Counted from the stretch's first letter, positions 9,361 through 20,045 are shown. The stretch is 64,000 bases of DNA from Rhizobium leguminosarum (GCF_001679785.1 NZ_CP016286.1:1674001-1738000), one strand, 5' to 3'. The notes: a model not told the origin generated them from the sequence alone. Numbers and translations are program-made.

Positions 9361-10171
9361 CTGGCGGTGTTTCCTTGGCCGCTGTCGGGAACCGGCCGCC
9401 GCGCGGGCTCTTGCGCGAAAAACGGTCGAGGGAGGAGATGACGCCGCGCAACACGCTGATTTCCTGCTCCGTGAAGGCCCGGCGAGATAGAACGGCGCGC
9501 AGATTGTCGACCATTTTCGGCTTTTTCCCGGCGGGATGGAAATAACCGCGCGCATCGAGCGCCTCTTCCAGCTGGTCGAACAGGCCGAACAGCTGTTCCT
9601 TGGTCGAAGGCGTCTGCCCCATCGCCTGGAAGGGCACGGCGCCGAGATCCTCCATGCCGGATTTCATCCATTCATAGGACATCAGCAGCACCGCCTGGGC
9701 GATGTTCAGCGACGCAAAGGCCGGATTGACGGGAAAGGTGACGATCTCGTCGGCAAGCGCCACCTCCTCGTTGGTCAGCCCCCAGCGCTCGCGTCCGAAG
9801 AGGATCCCGGTTCCCTCGCCGGCGCGAAACCTCGCCCGGAGCGTCTCGGCGGCAATGACCGGCGAGCGCACCGGCTTGTAGCCGTCGCGCTCGCGCGCCG
9901 TCGTCGCATAGACGAAATTAAGGTCGGCGACCGCCTGCTCCAGCGTATCGTAGACCTTGGTTGCCTCGATCACGTGATCGGCCTTGGAGGCGGTCGCCAA
10001 GGCTTTCTCGTTCGGCCAGCCGTCGCGCGGATTGACGAGGCGGAGTTCAGCAAGGCCGAAATTCGCCATGGCACGCGCCACCATGCCGATATTCTCGCCC
10101 ATCTGCGGCTCGACCAGAATGATGGCCGGCCCTTCGGCCAGAAGTTGACGCTCGCTGTTCGTGCCTGCCAT
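9341..10171 (-). CDS. trmJ: tRNA (cytidine/uridine-32-2'-O)-methyltransferase, TrmJ-type SpoU family
   Basis: This is a SPOUT-class methyltransferase that uses S-adenosylmethionine to 2'-O-methylate tRNA position 32. Family motifs are visible: motif 1 [16 protein letters not shown], motif 2 [15 protein letters not shown] and motif 3 [19 protein letters not shown], all in the N-terminal 180 residues, followed by a helical extension typical of TrmJ. I start it at MAGTNSERQ (10171), four bases after the upstream FUSC stop. TtcA, which also modifies position 32, is encoded 5 kb away. The TrmJ subgroup is inferred from the motifs and extension. Confidence 0.88.
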   Translation of the reverse strand: MAGTNSERQLLAEGPAIILVEPQMGENIGMVARAMANFGLAELRLVNPRDGWPNEKALATASKADHVIEATKVYDTLEQAVADLNFVYATTARERDGYKPVRSPVIAAETLRARFRAGEGTGILFGRERWGLTNEEVALADEIVTFPVNPAFASLNIAQAVLLMSYEWMKSGMEDLGAVPFQAMGQTPSTKEQLFGLFDQLEEALDARGYFHPAGKKPKMVDNLRAVLSRRAFTEQEISVLRGVISSLDRFSRKSPRGGRFPTAAKETPPDDSADA

Positions 10172-10175
10172 GGTT

Positions 10176-12257
10176 CTATCCCTGTTTCGAGCGCGCAATA
10201 ACCTCGCCCGGCGCAAACGGCAAGACATCAGCCTGCGGATAGAGCCTTTCCAGCGCCGAACCGATCATTTCGAGCCCGAGTCTGGCGCCTTCGCGCGACA
10301 GCGGCAGGTGCCGCCTTGTCGTCCGCGACGCCTTGCGCTCGATGAAGAAACAGGTCGAGCCGCGCGGGGCCGCATTCTTCATTAGCGCCAGATCCGACGC
10401 GATCAGCCTCTTCATCTCGTCAGCCTCGACCGGCGCTGCGTAGCTCTTCGCCAGGATGCGCGCCCAATAGGTGCAGGAGAGGAAGATCGCCAGCGTCTGG
10501 CGGATCTCGCCGGGCCGCGTCACCACCGACCAGGACGAGCCGAGCGGCCGCGCCGCCACCGTTACGTCGCGGTAACAGGCATCGATCTTCTGCGACAGTG
10601 CAATCAGCGCAAAACCGCTCTTGCCATCGCCGATCGCGCTCAACAACTCGTCCAGCGCCTGAAACCAGCGGGCGAGTGCGGCATCAAGCGCGCCGCGCGT
10701 GCGTGCCGGAAAGACCAGGAAGGCAACCGCCGTCCCGGCCACCGCGCCGATCAAGGTCTCCCCGATGCGCAGTTGCAGGAGATCGAGCGTCAGCACCCCA
10801 GTCATGCCGTAGACCAGGCAGAGCACGATCGAGATGAAGAAGGTCATCGTCGCGTAGGAGACCTGCAGGAAATAGAAAGCCAAGAAGATACAGATGCCGG
10901 CGACCGGAATGGCGATGACAGGCTCACCCGAAATCAGCGTTGCCAGCACGAGACCGATGGCAATCCCGAACACCGTGCCGAGCGAGCGCGACAGCGCCTT
11001 CATCGCCGTGTCGCCGCGCGAATTGGTGTTGGTGAAAACAAGGAAGGCGGCAAGCACCGCCCAGAACCAGCGCTCGCGCGACAAGAGCAGGCCGAAGCCC
11101 ATGGCGAGCGCCGAGGCGAGCGTGATCTGCAGCGCCGAGCGCAGCAGCGGATTGGCGAATGAAAAGTCGATCTTCTCGGGCTGTGCCGTGTCCTTGACGG
11201 CATCGATGCCGGCAAAGCCGGAAGCCTGCCCCTCGCCAATCGCCTGCGTCAATTGCTGCCGCGCCTCGCCGAGCCAGAGTAGCGCCCGCACGGTTTCGCC
11301 TTGCGGCTCGTCCTTGATGGCTTCGGCCATCCCCTCATAGGTGGCGAGCTCCGCCTTGTCGGCCTCGATCACGGCATGGACGAGCGCAAAGGGCGGCAGG
11401 CTCTGGAAGCTCACCACGATCGCGCTTTCGGCAGCGAGATGTGCATCGAAGAGCCGAATCGCCAATTCCGCGGCGGGATCGGAAGCACCGTCGAAGACGC
11501 CGGCCGGCGGGCGTGGAATGAAGGTCTCGGCCATCAGCACCACTTCCTTCAGCCGGTCTTCCAGCTGGCGCAGCTCCTGCCGGTCGGCTTCGCCGATCTC
11601 GGCGCCACCGGCAAGGGCGGCGAGCTTGAAGAGGATCTGGTTGATCCGGCCGCGCACGCTTTCGAGCGAGCGCAGCAGGTCGCGCCGCCAGTCGTTCGGC
11701 AGGAGCACGGCTCTCACCAGGTGGCCAACGAGCACCGAGACGACGGGGCCGATCGCCACCGCTGGCAGCTCGGCAAGAGAAGGCCGGAAATAGGACCCCA
11801 TGAAATAGGAGGTGAAGGCGAACATGCCGATCGCAAAACCGCGCGGCCCGAACACGCGGCCCGCCGATGCGAGCGCGATCACCACCAGGAAGACGAGATC
11901 GGAGAGCAAACGGCGATCCTCGAGGCCCGCCGCGATGGCGACGACGCCAAGACTTGCGACGCAACCGAAAAGCCGCGTCACCAGCTGTCGCGTATTGCCC
12001 TTGTCGCGAACCGCCACCCCGCCCTCGATCGACAGCACGATGCCAAGACCGAAAGCCGCGGTCGGCAACGGCACGATGAACATCTGGATGGCGAGGAGGA
12101 CCAGGAAGGAGAAAACGATCGTCAGCGTCACCCGCGAAGCCATGCGCAGGCGCGAAAGCGCCGGATCGTTGGCAAGCAGCCAGTCGCGGAACTGAAAACC
12201 GGAAAACAAATGCAGAAGCCCCTCATGCCGCCCAGGGATCAACAGATACCGCCGCAA
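10176..12257 (-). CDS. FUSC-family inner-membrane transporter
   Basis: The 693-residue protein has two repeats of a short soluble segment followed by a block of five or six transmembrane helices, the hallmark of FUSC/aromatic-acid exporter proteins. The first helices cover about residues 40-160 and the second block about 375-520. A soluble region rich in charged residues (about 170-350) contains RQLEDRLKEVVLMAETFIPRPP. Members export aromatic acids, fusaric acid or related compounds; the substrate here is unknown. Its stop codon is followed after four bases by the trmJ start. Confidence 0.8.
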   Translation of the reverse strand: MRRYLLIPGRHEGLLHLFSGFQFRDWLLANDPALSRLRMASRVTLTIVFSFLVLLAIQMFIVPLPTAAFGLGIVLSIEGGVAVRDKGNTRQLVTRLFGCVASLGVVAIAAGLEDRRLLSDLVFLVVIALASAGRVFGPRGFAIGMFAFTSYFMGSYFRPSLAELPAVAIGPVVSVLVGHLVRAVLLPNDWRRDLLRSLESVRGRINQILFKLAALAGGAEIGEADRQELRQLEDRLKEVVLMAETFIPRPPAGVFDGASDPAAELAIRLFDAHLAAESAIVVSFQSLPPFALVHAVIEADKAELATYEGMAEAIKDEPQGETVRALLWLGEARQQLTQAIGEGQASGFAGIDAVKDTAQPEKIDFSFANPLLRSALQITLASALAMGFGLLLSRERWFWAVLAAFLVFTNTNSRGDTAMKALSRSLGTVFGIAIGLVLATLISGEPVIAIPVAGICIFLAFYFLQVSYATMTFFISIVLCLVYGMTGVLTLDLLQLRIGETLIGAVAGTAVAFLVFPARTRGALDAALARWFQALDELLSAIGDGKSGFALIALSQKIDACYRDVTVAARPLGSSWSVVTRPGEIRQTLAIFLSCTYWARILAKSYAAPVEADEMKRLIASDLALMKNAAPRGSTCFFIERKASRTTRRHLPLSREGARLGLEMIGSALERLYPQADVLPFAPGEVIARSKQG

Positions 12258-12310
12258 GAGCGGAAATCAAACCGCCTGAGATCACCCCGATGCTCTCGAA
12301 TGTCGCGCGC

Positions 12311-12838
12311 CTATTGGCCCTTGGCAATCAGCGCCATCGTCGCCTTCAGGGAATCGCGCGCCTGCGTTTCGATATTCTCGGTGACGATATCGTCGATGAC
12401 GGGCTTGCCGCCTTCTTCGACCACCAGGAAACGAACGGTCGTATACTCCTTGGCATCGGGCGCCGCCGAGCAGGCGGATTTTCGGAAGCGTACCGTCACC
12501 TCGGCCATGCCGTCGACCACCGGCGCTGCCGCCATCGTCAAATCCTCCAGCGGGCAGGCCTCCTGGCCATTGACGATAACGTCGTAGTCGAAGGGCGAAA
12601 TGCCGTCATCGTCGACGGCAGGAAACTGTGCCGCCGCCTGGTACTTCGCGACGAAATCGCGGCTGTAGAGATGGTCAAGCCGGCTCGCATCGAAGATGTC
12701 GGTCCAGTCGCTGTTATTGTCGGCCCAATTGCTCTTGGTCGCCTCCATGATCTCCTTCACGGGAGCGGTAATGTCGGCGGCATGGCCGATGCCGGAAAAG
12801 GCGATAACGCTTGCGATAACAACGGCGAATGTCTTCAT
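12311..12838 (-). CDS. Secreted hypothetical protein
   Basis: The 175-residue protein begins with a signal peptide (MKTFAVVIASVIAFSGIGHA, cleavage after AHA-type site at about 20), so the mature domain of about 155 residues is likely periplasmic. It is acidic. Two cysteines (in EACPLED and SACSAAP) could form a disulphide, and aromatic SPFDYDVIVNG and VTVRFRKS segments suggest a small beta-rich fold. It resembles DUF3828-like secreted proteins only loosely. No function can be assigned. It lies between convergent-free intergenic stretches and appears monocistronic. Confidence 0.65.
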   Translation of the reverse strand: MKTFAVVIASVIAFSGIGHAADITAPVKEIMEATKSNWADNNSDWTDIFDASRLDHLYSRDFVAKYQAAAQFPAVDDDGISPFDYDVIVNGQEACPLEDLTMAAAPVVDGMAEVTVRFRKSACSAAPDAKEYTTVRFLVVEEGGKPVIDDIVTENIETQARDSLKATMALIAKGQ

Positions 12839-13025
12839 GGTCGAATGTCCGGGACGGCAGATCGAGGCGGACACTAGCCAATTTCCGGCGCTTGGCAATG
12901 GCGGCAAAAACGCATTGTCGAGCCCCTTGCAGCTTTGCGTTCCCTGATCACAATGCTATAGCGCTCCTCATCATATCACCCACCCGGGACGCCGGTCCCC
13001 ATTGAAGCTCGAACGAGGCAGATAC

Positions 13026-14237
13026 ATGAACAAGATCAAGGTCGCCAATCCCGTCGCCGATCTCGACGGCGATGAAATGACGCGCATCATCTGGCAGCTC
13101 ATCAAGGATAAGCTTATCCATCCGTATCTCGACCTCGACATCGACTATTTCGACCTCTCGGTCGAAAACCGCGACGCCACCAACGACCAGGTCACCGTCG
13201 ATGCCGCCAACGCCATCAAGAAGTATGGCGTCGGCATCAAGTGCGCGACGATCACGCCGGATGAGGCCCGCGTCAAGGAATTCAACCTCAAGGAAATGTG
13301 GAAGAGCCCGAACGGCACGATCCGCAACATCCTCGGCGGCGTCATCTTCCGCGAGCCGATCATCTGCAAGAACGTGCCGCGCCTCGTTCCCGGCTGGACC
13401 AAGCCGATCGTCGTCGGCCGCCACGCCTTCGGCGACCAGTACCGCGCCACCGATTTCAAGTTCCCCGGCAAGGGCAAGCTGACGATCAAGTTCGTCGGCG
13501 AAGACGGCACCGTCATCGAGAAGGAAGTCTTCAACGCACCGGGCGCCGGCGTTGCCATGGCGATGTACAACCTCGATGAATCGATCCGCGAATTCGCCCG
13601 CGCTTCGATGATGTACGGCCTGATGCGCAAGTGGCCGGTCTATCTGTCGACCAAGAACACCATCCTCAAGGCCTATGACGGCCGCTTCAAGGACATCTTC
13701 GAGGAAGTCTACGAGACCGAATTCAAGGATCAGTTCAAGGAAGCCGGCATCACCTACGAACACCGCCTGATCGACGACATGGTCGCCTCGGCGCTCAAGT
13801 GGTCCGGCGGCTACGTCTGGGCCTGCAAGAACTATGACGGCGACGTCCAGTCCGATACCGTTGCCCAGGGCTTCGGCTCTCTCGGCCTGATGACCTCGGT
13901 TCTGCTCACGCCCGACGGCAAGACGGTCGAAGCCGAAGCCGCTCACGGCACGGTCACCCGCCACTACCGCCAGCACCAGAAGGGACAGGAAACCTCGACG
14001 AACTCGATCGCCTCCATCTTCGCCTGGACCCGTGGCCTCGCCCACCGCGCCAAGCTCGACGACAATGCCGAGCTCGCCAAGTTCGCTTCCACGCTGGAAA
14101 AGGTCTGCGTCGACACCGTCGAATCCGGTTTCATGACCAAGGACCTGGCGCTGTTGATCGGCCCCGACCAGCCGTGGCTCTCGACCACCGCCTTCCTCGA
14201 CAAGATCGATCAGAACCTGCAGAAGGCCATGGCGTAA
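13026..14237 (+). CDS. icd: NADP-dependent isocitrate dehydrogenase
   Basis: This TCA-cycle enzyme oxidatively decarboxylates isocitrate to 2-oxoglutarate with NADP. The 404-residue protein is of the eukaryotic-like type II homodimer class common in Rhizobiales: [14 protein letters not shown] substrate loop ([16 protein letters not shown]), the metal site [13 protein letters not shown] and NYDGDVQSD, and the NADP region [14 protein letters not shown]. The ATG at 13026 is preceded by ACGAGGCAG, a good ribosome site; an upstream in-frame codon at 13002 lacks one. It ends in a strong terminator. Confidence 0.96.
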   Translation: MNKIKVANPVADLDGDEMTRIIWQLIKDKLIHPYLDLDIDYFDLSVENRDATNDQVTVDAANAIKKYGVGIKCATITPDEARVKEFNLKEMWKSPNGTIRNILGGVIFREPIICKNVPRLVPGWTKPIVVGRHAFGDQYRATDFKFPGKGKLTIKFVGEDGTVIEKEVFNAPGAGVAMAMYNLDESIREFARASMMYGLMRKWPVYLSTKNTILKAYDGRFKDIFEEVYETEFKDQFKEAGITYEHRLIDDMVASALKWSGGYVWACKNYDGDVQSDTVAQGFGSLGLMTSVLLTPDGKTVEAEAAHGTVTRHYRQHQKGQETSTNSIASIFAWTRGLAHRAKLDDNAELAKFASTLEKVCVDTVESGFMTKDLALLIGPDQPWLSTTAFLDKIDQNLQKAMA

Positions 14238-14264
14238 GCCGGTCTTTCCGAGATAACATCGGAG

Positions 14265-14293
14265 CGGCGGGGATTTCCCCGCCGTTTTATTTT
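14265..14293 (+). terminator. Rho-independent terminator of icd
   Basis: CGGCGGGG (14265-14272) pairs perfectly with CCCCGCCG (14277-14284) across an ATTT loop, followed by TTTTATTTT. It begins 28 bases after the icd stop. Confidence 0.92.
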
Positions 14294-14307
14294 GGGAGAA
14301 TGAACCG

Positions 14308-14754
14308 ATGACGGTCATCCTGCGACCGCTCGAACCCTTTGACCGAGCCGCTTGGGAACCCCTTTGGGAGGCCTATCAGCGGTTCTATGAAGTGGTCATC
14401 CCGCCCGAAACCACGGATCTCACCTGGGCTCGTTTCCAGGATCCTGACGAACCGATGCATGCGCTCGGCGCCTTCGATGAAGACGGCCAGCTTGTCGGCA
14501 TCGTCCATGCCATCTTTCACCGCTCCTGCTGGCTGCCGCAATGGACCTGCTATCTGCAGGATCTCTATGTCGACAACAGCCAGCGCGGGCTCGGCACCGG
14601 GGCCGCTTTGATCGAGGCCGTCGCCGACCTCGCCCGCGCCAACGGCGCAGGCAGGCTCTATTGGATGACCCACGAAACCAATGCAACGGCCCGCCGGCTC
14701 TATGACAGGATCGCCGAGCGCTCCGGCTTCATCCAATATCGCAAGGCGCTCTAG
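14308..14754 (+). CDS. GNAT-family N-acetyltransferase
   Basis: The 148-residue protein is a GNAT acyltransferase using acetyl-CoA. The central acetyl-CoA-binding segment is LQDLYVDNSQRGLGTGAAL (about residues 88-106), containing the R-G-x-G-x-G/A loop, and it is followed by GAGRLYWMTHETNATARRLYD, the conserved C-terminal half. The acceptor is unknown. The start has GGGAGAATGAACCG upstream, giving a good ribosome site. It comes directly after the icd terminator, so it is probably transcribed independently. Confidence 0.85.
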   Translation: MTVILRPLEPFDRAAWEPLWEAYQRFYEVVIPPETTDLTWARFQDPDEPMHALGAFDEDGQLVGIVHAIFHRSCWLPQWTCYLQDLYVDNSQRGLGTGAALIEAVADLARANGAGRLYWMTHETNATARRLYDRIAERSGFIQYRKAL

Positions 14755-14830
14755 CGGCCGGGACTTGCAGGCGGCCATCGCTGCGCTATTGATTCCGTGG
14801 GACCAATAACGGCAACACGAGGAGGACGTC

Positions 14831-15457
14831 ATGACCGAAGAATTGGTATTCTATACGAACCCGATGTCGCGCGGCCGCATCGCGCGCTGGATGCTGGAGG
14901 AGATCGGCCAGCCCTATCGCACCGAATTCCTGACCTTCGGCGAAACCATGAAGGCGCCGGAATATCTCGCGGTCAATCCGATGGGCAAGGTGCCGGCAAT
15001 CCGCCACGGCGACACAATCGTCACCGAATGCGCGGCGATCTGCGCCTATCTGGCCGAGACCTTCCCCGAAAAGGCCCTGGCGCCGAGACCGGAGGAGCGC
15101 GCCCGCTATTACCGCTGGATGTTCTTTGCCGCCGGCCCGCTCGAATCGGCGGTGACGATGAAGGCTCTCGGCTTCGAAATTCCCAAAGAGCGGCTGCGCA
15201 TGGCCGGCTGCGGCGGTTTCGGCGACGTCATGGATACGCTTGAGAAAGCCGTCTCCGCTTCGACCTACATCACCGGCGAGCGTTTCACCGCCGCCGACGT
15301 CTATGTCGGCTCCCATATCGGCTGGGGCATCGGCTTCGGCGGCATCGAAAGACGCCAGGCCTTCCTCGACTATGTCGGCCGCATCAGCGAGCGCGAGGCC
15401 TACAAGCGGGCAAACGCCCTTGATGACGAAGCCATCAAGACCATGCAGGCCGCTTGA
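14831..15457 (+). CDS. Glutathione S-transferase family protein
   Basis: This 208-residue cytosolic protein has the thioredoxin-fold N-terminal domain (FYTNPMSRGRIARWMLEE, with NPMGKVPAI and ECAAICAYLAE giving the cis-proline and glutathione gamma-glutamyl site) and an all-helical C-terminal domain (RFTAADVYVGSHIGWG). The catalytic position in the first loop is a serine (PMSRG), suggesting a theta/beta-type enzyme. AGGAGG lies just upstream of the ATG, one of the strongest ribosome sites in the window. Substrate unknown; detoxification is the usual role. Confidence 0.88.
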   Translation: MTEELVFYTNPMSRGRIARWMLEEIGQPYRTEFLTFGETMKAPEYLAVNPMGKVPAIRHGDTIVTECAAICAYLAETFPEKALAPRPEERARYYRWMFFAAGPLESAVTMKALGFEIPKERLRMAGCGGFGDVMDTLEKAVSASTYITGERFTAADVYVGSHIGWGIGFGGIERRQAFLDYVGRISEREAYKRANALDDEAIKTMQAA

Positions 15458-15530
15458 AAATTCCAGGACGCGAAAGGTCGCCTGACCGTCCAGGGACGCG
15501 GCAGATCCGCCGCGCCCCCGATCGACGACT

Positions 15531-16382
15531 TTAGACAAGCGGTATGTGAATGTCCGTCAAAAGCTCGGTCGGCGGCACCTCGCGCGGATTGTTGAGATAT
15601 TCCTCGAACATGACCCTGTCCTTCAGCTGCCGACCGGATTTAGGCAGCCATTCGGCAAAGAGCCACTGATAGGACTTGGACATGTCGGCATAGGGACCCC
15701 TGTGGCGCAGCACCGCATAATCGCCGCCGTCGATCGTGCGCCGCTCCAAGGGTACCGCCGCCGGCACTTCGGCAGCGCCGGTGACGCAGGCGATCGAGCG
15801 CAGCTTTTCCTCCGGCACAAGATCGGGATCGTCGAGATAGACGCCGATCATCCGCATGTCGGGCTTGGCGAGGCCGCGGGCATAAAGCGTGCCGAACAGT
15901 GTCTCGAAAGCCTTGTCGATCTGCATGTAGGAGCCGGTATGGGCAACGCCGATCAACTCGATCGGCCCGATCTCGCGTATGGTAACGTCTAACATGGCTT
16001 TGGTCTTTCCGTCAGGTGAGGGTTCGAAGGTTGTGTGGCTTCCCTCTTTCCGATAGCGGGCCGGCGGCATGCCGTAGACCGACTTGAAGATACGATTGAA
16101 GGATTGGAGATTGGGATAGCCTGATCGCTTCGCAATTTCGCTGACGGCAAGCTCCGTGCGGACGATCTCGCCCGCCGCGCGATGCAGCCTGAGCCGCTTG
16201 ACGGTCACCGCCAGCGTCTCGCCGTAAATCGCCCGGTAGATCCTGTGCCAGTGATAGCTCGACATGCAGGCGATCTCGGCAAGGCGCTCCATATCCAACT
16301 CCTCGTCGAGGTGGTCGTGAATATAGGCCGAAACTCGTCTCAGACGGTTTTCATAAAGTGCCCATGCCGTTTCGCCATTCAT
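15531..16382 (-). CDS. AraC-type transcriptional regulator with GyrI-like effector domain
   Basis: The 283-residue protein has an N-terminal AraC/XylS double helix-turn-helix (about residues 8-105; LAEIACMSSYHWHRIYRAIYGET, then VSEIAKRSGYPNLQSFNRIFKSVYG) followed by a GyrI-like small-molecule-binding domain (about 125-283; IGPIELIGVAHTGSYMQ). This is the SbmC/Rob-type architecture, in which the C-terminal domain senses hydrophobic or cationic ligands. I start it at MNGETAWALYENR (16382). It is divergent from a LysE exporter across 128 bases, so it probably controls that gene and itself. Confidence 0.88.
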   Translation of the reverse strand: MNGETAWALYENRLRRVSAYIHDHLDEELDMERLAEIACMSSYHWHRIYRAIYGETLAVTVKRLRLHRAAGEIVRTELAVSEIAKRSGYPNLQSFNRIFKSVYGMPPARYRKEGSHTTFEPSPDGKTKAMLDVTIREIGPIELIGVAHTGSYMQIDKAFETLFGTLYARGLAKPDMRMIGVYLDDPDLVPEEKLRSIACVTGAAEVPAAVPLERRTIDGGDYAVLRHRGPYADMSKSYQWLFAEWLPKSGRQLKDRVMFEEYLNNPREVPPTELLTDIHIPLV

Positions 16383-16510
16383 GTCGGAACCTCGTGCAAA
16401 TCGATCGACCGCAGAGAACCATATCCCGATTTGACAAATCCTGCTGACTTGAACCTTCGGCGAATCCTGCGTAGACCGGAATTCCGGCTCGAACCCAAAA
16501 GGAATGATAG

Positions 16511-17143
16511 ATGCCGGATTTTTCAACATTAATGCTCTTTGCCGCCGCAGCGCTGGTGCTGACCGCCACGCCCGGTCCCGACATGCTGCTGATCGCCTCC
16601 CGCAGCATCAGCCAGGGACGCGCTGCCGGCTTCCTGACCTATGCCGGCATCGCGCTCGGCACCTATTGCCACGCCCTTGCCGCAGCCTTTGGGCTGTCGC
16701 AGCTCTTCATGACCGTGCCGGCCGCCTATGAAACTGTGCGCTGGGCCGGCTGTTGCTATCTTCTCTATCTCGCCTACAAGACGGTCCGCTCGGAAGGCGT
16801 CGCCTTTCAGCCGGCATCGACGCTGAAGCGGCTGTCGGGCCGGCGTATCTTCTTTGCGGGCCTTGCCACCAATCTGCTCAATCCGAAGATGGCGCTCTTC
16901 GTCATGGCGCTCTTTCCACAATTCGTGAATGCGTCAGCCGGGCCGCTGACGATGCAGATGCTGATACTTGCAAGCATCCTGAACGGAATCGGCCTCGTCG
17001 TGAATGGCGCCGTGATTTTCCTCGGAAGCACGATCCGTTCGAGACTCCAGTCGGCGAGCCGTTTCCCGAAGTTACCGCAATACATTCTGGCAACGGTCTT
17101 CACCGGGCTCGCCTGCCGCCTGGCATTGCAGCCGCGAAACTGA
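16511..17143 (+). CDS. LysE/RhtB-family amino-acid exporter
   Basis: The 210-residue protein has about six hydrophobic helices and the LysE family signature near the start (ALVLTATPGPDMLLIASRSISQGRAAGFLTYAGIALG). These proteins export amino acids or related small molecules from the cytoplasm. AAAGGA precedes the ATG by seven bases. The divergent AraC/GyrI regulator suggests ligand-inducible export. The exact substrate is not readable. Confidence 0.87.
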   Translation: MPDFSTLMLFAAAALVLTATPGPDMLLIASRSISQGRAAGFLTYAGIALGTYCHALAAAFGLSQLFMTVPAAYETVRWAGCCYLLYLAYKTVRSEGVAFQPASTLKRLSGRRIFFAGLATNLLNPKMALFVMALFPQFVNASAGPLTMQMLILASILNGIGLVVNGAVIFLGSTIRSRLQSASRFPKLPQYILATVFTGLACRLALQPRN

Positions 17144-17171
17144 ACATCGAGGGACCACGGCGCTAAAAACA

Positions 17172-17208
17172 AAACCGGCTGCGAAATCCGTGATCTCGCA
17201 ACCGGTTT
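17172..17208 (-). terminator. Terminator between convergent LysE gene and alaS
   Basis: AACCGG-C-TGCGA pairs with TCGCA-ACCGGTT around an 11-base loop. On the minus strand it is followed by TTTTGTTTTTAG, so it most likely terminates alaS, whose stop is 29 bases away; it may also stop the LysE transcript. Confidence 0.8.
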
Positions 17209-17236
17209 GAATTTCAAACTGTTGTCAGGCGGCAGC

Positions 17237-19891
17237 TCAGCCGGCTAGTGCCACGGCAACCGCCTCAATCGCTTCACCGGCCTTCGATCCGTCGGGGCCG
17301 CCTGCCTGCGCCATGTCGGGGCGGCCGCCGCCGCCCTTGCCGCCGAGGGCGGCAGATGCGATGCGGACGAGATCGACGGCGCTGTAGCGCTGCACCAGAT
17401 CCGGTGTCACCGCCACCACAGCACTTGCCTTGCCGTCGTCGGACACGCCGACGAGCGCGACGACGCCCGACCCGATGCTGGTCTTGCCGTCATCGGCAAG
17501 CCCCTTCAAATCCTTGGGATCGACGCCCGAAATCGCCTTGCCGAGGAACTTGACGCCGGCGACTTCGCGCACGGCATCGACCGAGCCGCCCTGCCCACCG
17601 CCCATGGCGAGTTTGCGCTTGGCGTCAGCCAGTTCCTTTTCGAGCTTGCGGCGCTCGTCCATCAGCGCTTCGACACGCGACAGCACCTCGCCCGGCTGCA
17701 CCTTCAGCGAGGCGGCAAGCGTCTTTACGCGTTCGTCCTGTTCGGCCAGATATTCGCGCGCCGATTCGCCGGTGACGGCCTCGATGCGGCGAACGCCGGC
17801 GCCGACGGCGCTTTCGCCGAGAACGCGGATCAGGCCGATCTGGCCGGTGGCCCCGACATGCGTGCCGCCGCAGAGTTCGATCGAATAGGCTTTGCCGGCC
17901 TTGGCGCCACGCACACCCTCGCCCATCGCCACGACCCGGACTTCATCGCCGTATTTTTCGCCGAACAGCGCCATCGCGCCTTCGGCGATCGCATCGTCGA
18001 CGCTCATCAGCCGCGTGGTAACCGGCGAATTCTGCAGCACGATCTCGTTTGCCATATCCTCGACGATCTTCAGTTCCTCGGCCGACATCGGCTTCGGATG
18101 CGAAACGTCGAAACGCAAGCGCTCGGGCGCGACCAGCGAGCCCTTCTGGGCAACATGGGTGCCGAGCACCTCGCGCAGCGCCTCGTGCAGCAGGTGGGTC
18201 GCAGAATGGTTGGCGCGCAGGCGCGACCGGCGGGCATGATCGACGGTCAGCACGACCGCATCGCCATCCTTGAACACGCCGTCGACGACGGTACCCTGAT
18301 GCACGAACAGACCTTCGCCCCTCTTCTGCGTATCTGAAATCTCGATCTTGCCGTGGTCGGACGAGATCACGCCGGTATCGCCCATCTGGCCACCGGATTC
18401 GCCGTAGAACGGCGTCTGGCTGACGACGATCTGCACCTTGTCGCCGGCCTTGGCCTCGGTCGAAACCGCGCCCTCTTTGACGATCGCCTGCACGACGCCT
18501 TCAGCCGTTTCGGTGTCGTAGCCCAGGAATTCGGTAGCACCGTGTTTTTCCTTGAGCTCGAACCAGATGGTTTCCGTCGCCTTCTCGCCGGAACCGGCCC
18601 AGTGCGAGCGGGCTTCGGCCTTTTGGCGCTGCATCGCATCGGTGAAGCCGGAGATGTCGACGCCGATCTCACGGGCACGCAGTGCATCCTGCGTCAGATC
18701 GAGCGGGAAGCCGTAAGTGTCGTAGAGCTTGAAGGCGGTCTCACCATCCAGCATATCGCCCTTGGAAAGATCCGTTGTCGCGTCCGACAGAAGCGACAGG
18801 CCGCGTTCCAACGTCTTGCGGAAGCGGTTTTCCTCCAGCTTCAGCGTTTCCGAGATCAGCGCCTCGGCGCGCACCAGTTCGGGATAGGCGCGGCCCATCT
18901 GCTGCACCAGCGTCGGCAGCAGCTTGTAGACCAGCGGCTCCTTGGCGCCGAGCAGCTGTGCATGGCGCATGGCGCGGCGCATGATGCGGCGCAGCACATA
19001 ACCGCGGCCCTCATTCGACGGAAGCACGCCGTCGGCGATCAGGAAGGCCGAGGAGCGCAGATGGTCGGCAATGACGCGGTGGCTGGCGCTGCCTTCCGCC
19101 TTGACGCCCATCGTGTCCTCGATGGTGCCGATCAGCGTGCGGAAGAGATCGGTGTCGAATACGCTCTGAACGCCCTGCAGAACGGCGGCCATGCGCTCCA
19201 GGCCCATGCCGGTATCGATCGACGGACGCGGCAGCGGCGAGCGCTCGCCGGGTGCGGTCTGCTCGAACTGCATGAAGACGAGGTTCCAGAATTCCAGGAA
19301 CCGGTCGCCATCTTCCTCCGGGGAGCCCGGAGGGCCGCCCCAAACATTCTCACCCTGGTCGATGAAGATTTCCGAGCACGGGCCGCAGGGGCCGGTATCA
19401 CCCATCTGCCAGAAATTGTCAGAGGTTGGGATGCGGATGATCTTGTCGTCGGAAAAGCCGGCGATTTTCTTCCACAGCGTCGCAGCTTCCTCGTCCTCGG
19501 AATAGACGGTCACCAGCAGGCGGTTCTTCGGAAGGTCGAAGCCCTCAGTGACGAGCTTCCAGGCAAGCTCGATCGCATTCTCCTTGAAATAGTCGCCGAA
19601 GGAGAAGTTGCCGAGCATCTCGAAGAAGGTCAGGTGGCGTGCAGTATAGCCGACATTATCGAGGTCGTTGTGCTTGCCGCCGGCTCGCACGCATTTCTGC
19701 GAAGTCGTCGCCGTCGAATAGGGACGCTTTTCGAGGCCGGTGAAGACGTTCTTGAACTGCACCATGCCGGCATTGGTGAACATCAGCGTCGGGTCGTTGC
19801 GCGGCACGAGCGGGCTCGACGGAACGATCTCATGGCCGTTCTTCTTGAAATAGTCGAGGAAGGTCGACCGGATATCGTTCACGCCGCTCAT
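17237..19891 (-). CDS. alaS: Alanyl-tRNA synthetase
   Basis: AlaS charges tRNA-Ala and edits mischarged serine/glycine. The 884-residue protein has the class II core ([55 protein letters not shown]), the editing-domain zinc motifs [12 protein letters not shown] and ELCGGTHV, and a glycine-rich C-Ala domain ending [15 protein letters not shown]. The start MSGVNDIRS (19891) has GAAGGG upstream; the 15-residue extension to 19936 lacks similarity. A terminator follows. It is downstream of recA with a second terminator between, so the two are separate units. Confidence 0.97.
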   Translation of the reverse strand: MSGVNDIRSTFLDYFKKNGHEIVPSSPLVPRNDPTLMFTNAGMVQFKNVFTGLEKRPYSTATTSQKCVRAGGKHNDLDNVGYTARHLTFFEMLGNFSFGDYFKENAIELAWKLVTEGFDLPKNRLLVTVYSEDEEAATLWKKIAGFSDDKIIRIPTSDNFWQMGDTGPCGPCSEIFIDQGENVWGGPPGSPEEDGDRFLEFWNLVFMQFEQTAPGERSPLPRPSIDTGMGLERMAAVLQGVQSVFDTDLFRTLIGTIEDTMGVKAEGSASHRVIADHLRSSAFLIADGVLPSNEGRGYVLRRIMRRAMRHAQLLGAKEPLVYKLLPTLVQQMGRAYPELVRAEALISETLKLEENRFRKTLERGLSLLSDATTDLSKGDMLDGETAFKLYDTYGFPLDLTQDALRAREIGVDISGFTDAMQRQKAEARSHWAGSGEKATETIWFELKEKHGATEFLGYDTETAEGVVQAIVKEGAVSTEAKAGDKVQIVVSQTPFYGESGGQMGDTGVISSDHGKIEISDTQKRGEGLFVHQGTVVDGVFKDGDAVVLTVDHARRSRLRANHSATHLLHEALREVLGTHVAQKGSLVAPERLRFDVSHPKPMSAEELKIVEDMANEIVLQNSPVTTRLMSVDDAIAEGAMALFGEKYGDEVRVVAMGEGVRGAKAGKAYSIELCGGTHVGATGQIGLIRVLGESAVGAGVRRIEAVTGESAREYLAEQDERVKTLAASLKVQPGEVLSRVEALMDERRKLEKELADAKRKLAMGGGQGGSVDAVREVAGVKFLGKAISGVDPKDLKGLADDGKTSIGSGVVALVGVSDDGKASAVVAVTPDLVQRYSAVDLVRIASAALGGKGGGGRPDMAQAGGPDGSKAGEAIEAVAVALAG

Positions 19892-19980
19892 GCTATGCCC
19901 TTCAATGCTGCCGGAGGCAGGTAAATACAAATCCATCGGCTTTTAACGTTCGCCCCCGCCACTGTCCAGCAGACAAACAA

Positions 19981-20015
19981 AACCGGCCGCATTCTCATCA
20001 GGAATGCGGCCGGTT
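19981..20015 (-). terminator. Rho-independent terminator of recA
   Basis: A perfect 14-bp stem (AACCGGCCGCATTC at 19981-19994 with GAATGCGGCCGGTT at 20002-20015) has a seven-base loop. On the minus strand it is followed by TTGTTTGTC. It lies 30 bases after the recA stop. Confidence 0.9.
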
Positions 20016-20045
20016 GGAACTGTCCGATGAGTTTAAGCGCGAAAA

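Noticed and set aside
18353..19924. 523-codon plus-strand frame opposite alaS
   Set aside because: Shadow of the alaS codons; no family-like motif.
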